In this document: piece by piece, positions 61,281 to 64,000 of the stretch | Layout of the letters: every line of letters begins with the position of its first letter | Position numbering within the stretch: the first letter of the stretch is position 1 | Assembly (NCBI RefSeq): GCF_022458985.1 | Contig: NC_061779.1 | Coordinates: 20,629,001 to 20,693,000 of the forward strand | Direction of reading: 5' to 3' | Length of the DNA stretch: 64,000 nt | From: Mugil cephalus | Lineage: Eukaryota; Chordata; Actinopteri; Mugiliformes; Mugilidae | The notes under the pieces: model-generated | Told to the model about the DNA's origin: nothing | What the model saw: only the letters and a program-made list of their open reading frames with translations | The model's database searches: none | Made by a program: the position numbers and the translations under genes

Positions 61281-61612
61281 AACACACACCTTTAACACAT
61301 AACACAGTATGTGGCATGTAAACTTTTAAGGGACTCATTGATAATGAAAGAGCAGTATGGCTTCAACACTTCTACTACTACTCAAAAAGTATTAAAATGA
61401 GAGTAAGAACTGGTAGAACTGTTGCAGAGCTGGTACGTGTTCACATTCTCTTACTAGTTAGTGTGCATGGACAAAAAAAACAACAACATTCTACAATGAG
61501 AAACTATACTTTCATGCTGTTCTACTCCTGCCTGTGTGACAAGGAGTGGAGATTTCAGTGTTAAATAAGGACAGAATAGAAATAACTAAGGAGGGACCAA
61601 CAACAACACTTG

Positions 61613-63292
61613 CACCCCTGGGGCCCATTTCAGAAAGCACATTTACCAAACTCTGAGCCAAAACCTGAACTTTAGGTTGTCAAGTTGTCAAGTGAACCTG
61701 AAAATTACCCTGAGTAGAGCTCATGCACGAGGTTTTAAAAAGCCCTCATCAGTGGAACGCAGATAACATAATTCATCATGGCAACAGGTGACAAAAAGCC
61801 TTGATATTTCTTCTTCTCCCCAGTGCAGCTGGAAATATTAATGACGGCATATACAGCAGCAAAACAGTGAGAACTCATGTGGCAGAAGATTGCTGGCCGA
61901 GTGAAAGCATGAGTATTAATTGGAGAGAAAACAATACATTTTTATTACAAGCAATTGTGGTGTTGTCTAGCCTGCCCTCATTAAACAGCATTCAGTGGTT
62001 GCATTCAACATGTCACAGTTATATTTAAGTAATTAGGGAAATTTCCTAAACAAAGAAAAAGTCATCTGTTCAGCCATCCCCCCACTGCCAGTATTCAATA
62101 TTGTGTATATGTAAACCATACCTTAAAGCCTGTCATAGGTGCATGGGCAACAGGTGGCAGTCCATCACCACCACCAGCGGTCACTAAGAACAGTAGGAGA
62201 TCGAGGGCTGAGGGCATCTCTGGGGGAGCTCATCAGACCCAGCCACACCCCAGGACACAAGGACCCACATAAGAGGTAAGTTATTCAGGTGAATGGCGTA
62301 CGTACGTTCATCCTTTTTAGTTAGCTCACTAATGGGCATCCATTTATAGTAGACGCAACTTGGCACGCTGATTTTTCTTGTAGCACTAGGCTACAGTTCT
62401 CTTTAACGGTCTATTTTAAAGTGATTCAGAGTCTAAAAAACTGTGCACACTATTGTAAAAAAAAATAAAAGAAACAAAATGTACACTAGGTGGAGCACTT
62501 TTCTGGGCAATCATCAACTGGCTTATCTACTAGTTACTGATGCTGTAATCGTCTAACGGAACCTGCTGTTGTTGTGTACTGAATAATCCACAGAGTTTTC
62601 ATAATGGGTAGAATATAACACGAAAATTCTGTTTCATTACAGGAGGATGATGAAGAGACCTGATCAGCCGACATAGAGAGGGAAGATGCAGAGAGGCCAG
62701 TTGAGGTTTACATCCTTTTAAAATAACATACAACTTGTAGCTTCTTTCTGCAAAGAGAGAAAGATGCTGGAAATTACAATGAGGAAGAGGGTCCATCAAC
62801 CTCCACAGCACAGCTCACCTCAGTAATATGTTGTTCAGCACTGACTCACAACTTTCTATGACACCAGGTAGACATGACACTGTGAAAATTCAATGTCATT
62901 TGTGTTCCTATAGCTGCAGATCAAAGCAGATGGTACTTGCAGGGGTATTCTCTGTCTCCCAGTAGGTAACTATCAAACTCTTCTATTATAATATAAGATA
63001 CAGTTTAATGTCCAAGTAGCAACAGAAGGAAACAACATATTGATCATAGGATGTAGCAATACTGTATATAAAACATCCAACTGGGGTCTAAAAATCCTCT
63101 CCTGATGGAGACTTCTGTGGAGTATCAATGCTTTGATGTGAAGTAGCTCCTCAAGAAACAGACACGGCAAGGGGAAAATCAGGGTTAGGCGAGCAGTTGC
63201 CCAGGTAACTGACTCAGTCTTAAGCTGAACTGGCTTCGTGAAACCACAAAATCAGAGTTTCCCTTAAACCTGTTTTCTGAACCAGGGACCTG
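61613..63292. mobile_element. PIF/Harbinger DNA transposon, decayed
   Basis: The left end (GGGGCCCATTTCAGAAAGCA followed by 'accaaactctgag') and the complement of the right end ('cctggttcagaaaacaggtttaaggg' with 'aaactctga') form imperfect terminal inverted repeats. Inside, the minus strand near the right end encodes the N-terminal part of a HARBI1-like nuclease (63170-62973: FLEELLHIKALILHRSLHQE then RIFRPQLDVL). On the plus strand, scraps at 62160-62280 and 62640-62700 (an EEDDEET-like acidic stretch and an EREDAERP phrase) fit the second, MYB/SANT-like protein of these elements. Divergent two-gene order is typical. Both genes are truncated by stops and frame loss. Confidence 0.68.
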
Positions 63293-63483
63293 GTGATCCA
63301 CCTTCAGAGGTCATCGTCACTAGGGACCAACAAGAGGTGGAAGCCACATGAAGCCTTTTATACTGCACATGGGCAGAAGGAAGAACTACAGGAGGAAATT
63401 ACCAGGGTTGCGTTGTAATATGTGATATATTGCCAGTGCTAAAATTATTGAGAACAATTGTGAGGTGTATACAAAAGTAATCT

Positions 63484-63520
63484 CCTTGTCCACAGATTAC
63501 AACTGATCCAGATTGTCCCG
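63484..63520 (-). pseudogene. remnant of a fourth collectin, collagen exon 2
   Basis: On the minus strand the segment reads GGGACAATCTGG, then ATCAGTTGTAATCTGTGGAC, then AAGG. It aligns with the 3' half of exon 2 of collectin C (GGACAATCTGG, then CCAGTTGTAATGTGTGGACG, then AGG), with about 9 bases missing and a few substitutions. The donor GT of C is lost. No neck or lectin exon is found nearby, so this is a broken fragment. Confidence 0.6.
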
Positions 63521-63569
63521 CAGGCTCCATGTGTGAACAGATAAAATAAATTAAATATGACTAACGCAG

Positions 63570-63635
63570 GCTTTAAACCCCCATGTCAAACTACGCCACA
63601 AAACCCCATGATGGAATTAATTTCACATAATATAA
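63570..63635 (-). repeat. short inverted repeat, right copy
   Basis: Reverse-complement partner of 51760-51821. Confidence 0.6.
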
Positions 63636-63885
63636 TGCTAATTAATAAAGGTAAGACAAATGTGTAAATCTGATAATGAGAAGATACTGACAGAATGTGT
63701 TCATGTGTTGGCAAATGTGTGGTTTTTATTGCACAGGAAAACAGTGTGTGCTCATTTCTTCACCCCTCACTATTTCCTGTCAATGGTGCAAAATGTTGCT
63801 TACATGCTTAGGTCTGTATAAGAAATTAGCCCAGTTAAGAAGTTCAAACCATGAAACAATAAAAACAAATCACACTCTCATATTA

Positions 63886-63998
63886 AAATACATATTTTAT
63901 TGTGTTACAGCTGAATTTGAATCAGAATCATTTTAGCAGTTTCTTTCACTCAAGGGTAATGAAAAAAACAGCACTAATTGAGGAAGTAAGAAAAGGTC
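63886..63998 (+). repeat. direct repeat, copy 2
   Basis: Partner of 54806-54939. It runs to the end of the window, so the repeat may continue beyond it. Confidence 0.7.
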
Positions 63999-64000
63999 CC

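Larger units (their letters stand above)
60163..61612. other. upstream region of collectin C
   Basis: It holds the presumed C promoter. A forkhead-like TGTTTACAAACAC lies at about 60377-60390, and AACAACAGATCTTTGAC at about 60510 weakly resembles the A/B promoter block. It also holds the right arm of the inverted repeat, a LINE tail and anonymous DNA. No gene is seen. Confidence 0.45.
63293..64000. other. distal flank of the collectin array
   Basis: No intact gene. It carries the collectin exon scrap and two repeat copies listed separately; the rest is AT-rich. Confidence 0.45.

Overview
The window is nuclear DNA from a bony fish, probably a percomorph-type teleost. The evidence is short GT-AG introns, dense CA/GT and other microsatellites, Tc1/mariner, hAT-like, PIF/Harbinger and L2/CR1-group fossils of fish type, and fish-style collectin and IFITM genes. 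No prokaryotic, CRISPR or viral gene set is visible. All five genes that can be defined (four protein families' worth of coding genes and one tRNA) lie on the minus strand.

Layout. About 1-27 kb is gene-poor. It holds microsatellites, Tc1-type transposon remains (14.6-15.8 and 16.9-17.2 kb), a 5'-truncated but well preserved L2/CR1-group LINE (17.9-20.4 kb), and a small foldback element at 22.0 kb. From 36.3 down to 27.2 kb runs an 11-coding-exon gene for a 362-residue Ldh2/YjmC-type malate/L-lactate dehydrogenase. I could trace every exon with matching phases. From 36.6 to 40.2 kb there are LINE pieces and a 151-bp inverted repeat pair whose copies differ at one base. From 42.9 to 41.0 kb lies a two-exon ifitm5 gene (142 residues). 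A perfect initiator tRNA-Met(CAT) follows at 44.16-44.23 kb.

From 44.7 to 60.2 kb there is a tandem array of three collectins of the mannose/hexose-binding-lectin type, each with four coding exons (signal peptide plus collagen, collagen, neck, lectin domain). They encode 229, 232 and 268 residues. A scrap of a fourth copy (collagen exon 2) sits at 63.48 kb. The first two genes also share their promoter and non-coding first exon, which marks a tandem duplication. All three lectin domains keep a galactose-type QPD motif but lack the WND motif and other calcium-site-2 ligands, and cysteines cluster at the collagen-neck boundary. Their lectin exons are far more alike than their collagen and neck exons, which suggests gene conversion. 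The longest gene is bracketed by diverged inverted repeats (54.0 and 61.0 kb) of unidentified sequence, and a Harbinger transposon lies just upstream of it (61.6-63.3 kb).

Functionally, the collectins would be secreted soluble pattern-recognition proteins of innate immunity. The ifitm5 product would be a small membrane protein of bone-forming cells. The dehydrogenase would be a soluble NAD(P)-dependent enzyme whose substrate in fish I cannot state. Nothing suggests that these three kinds of gene work together. The single-exon coding call at 52.96-53.21 kb and the exon-like pair near 21 kb are weak.
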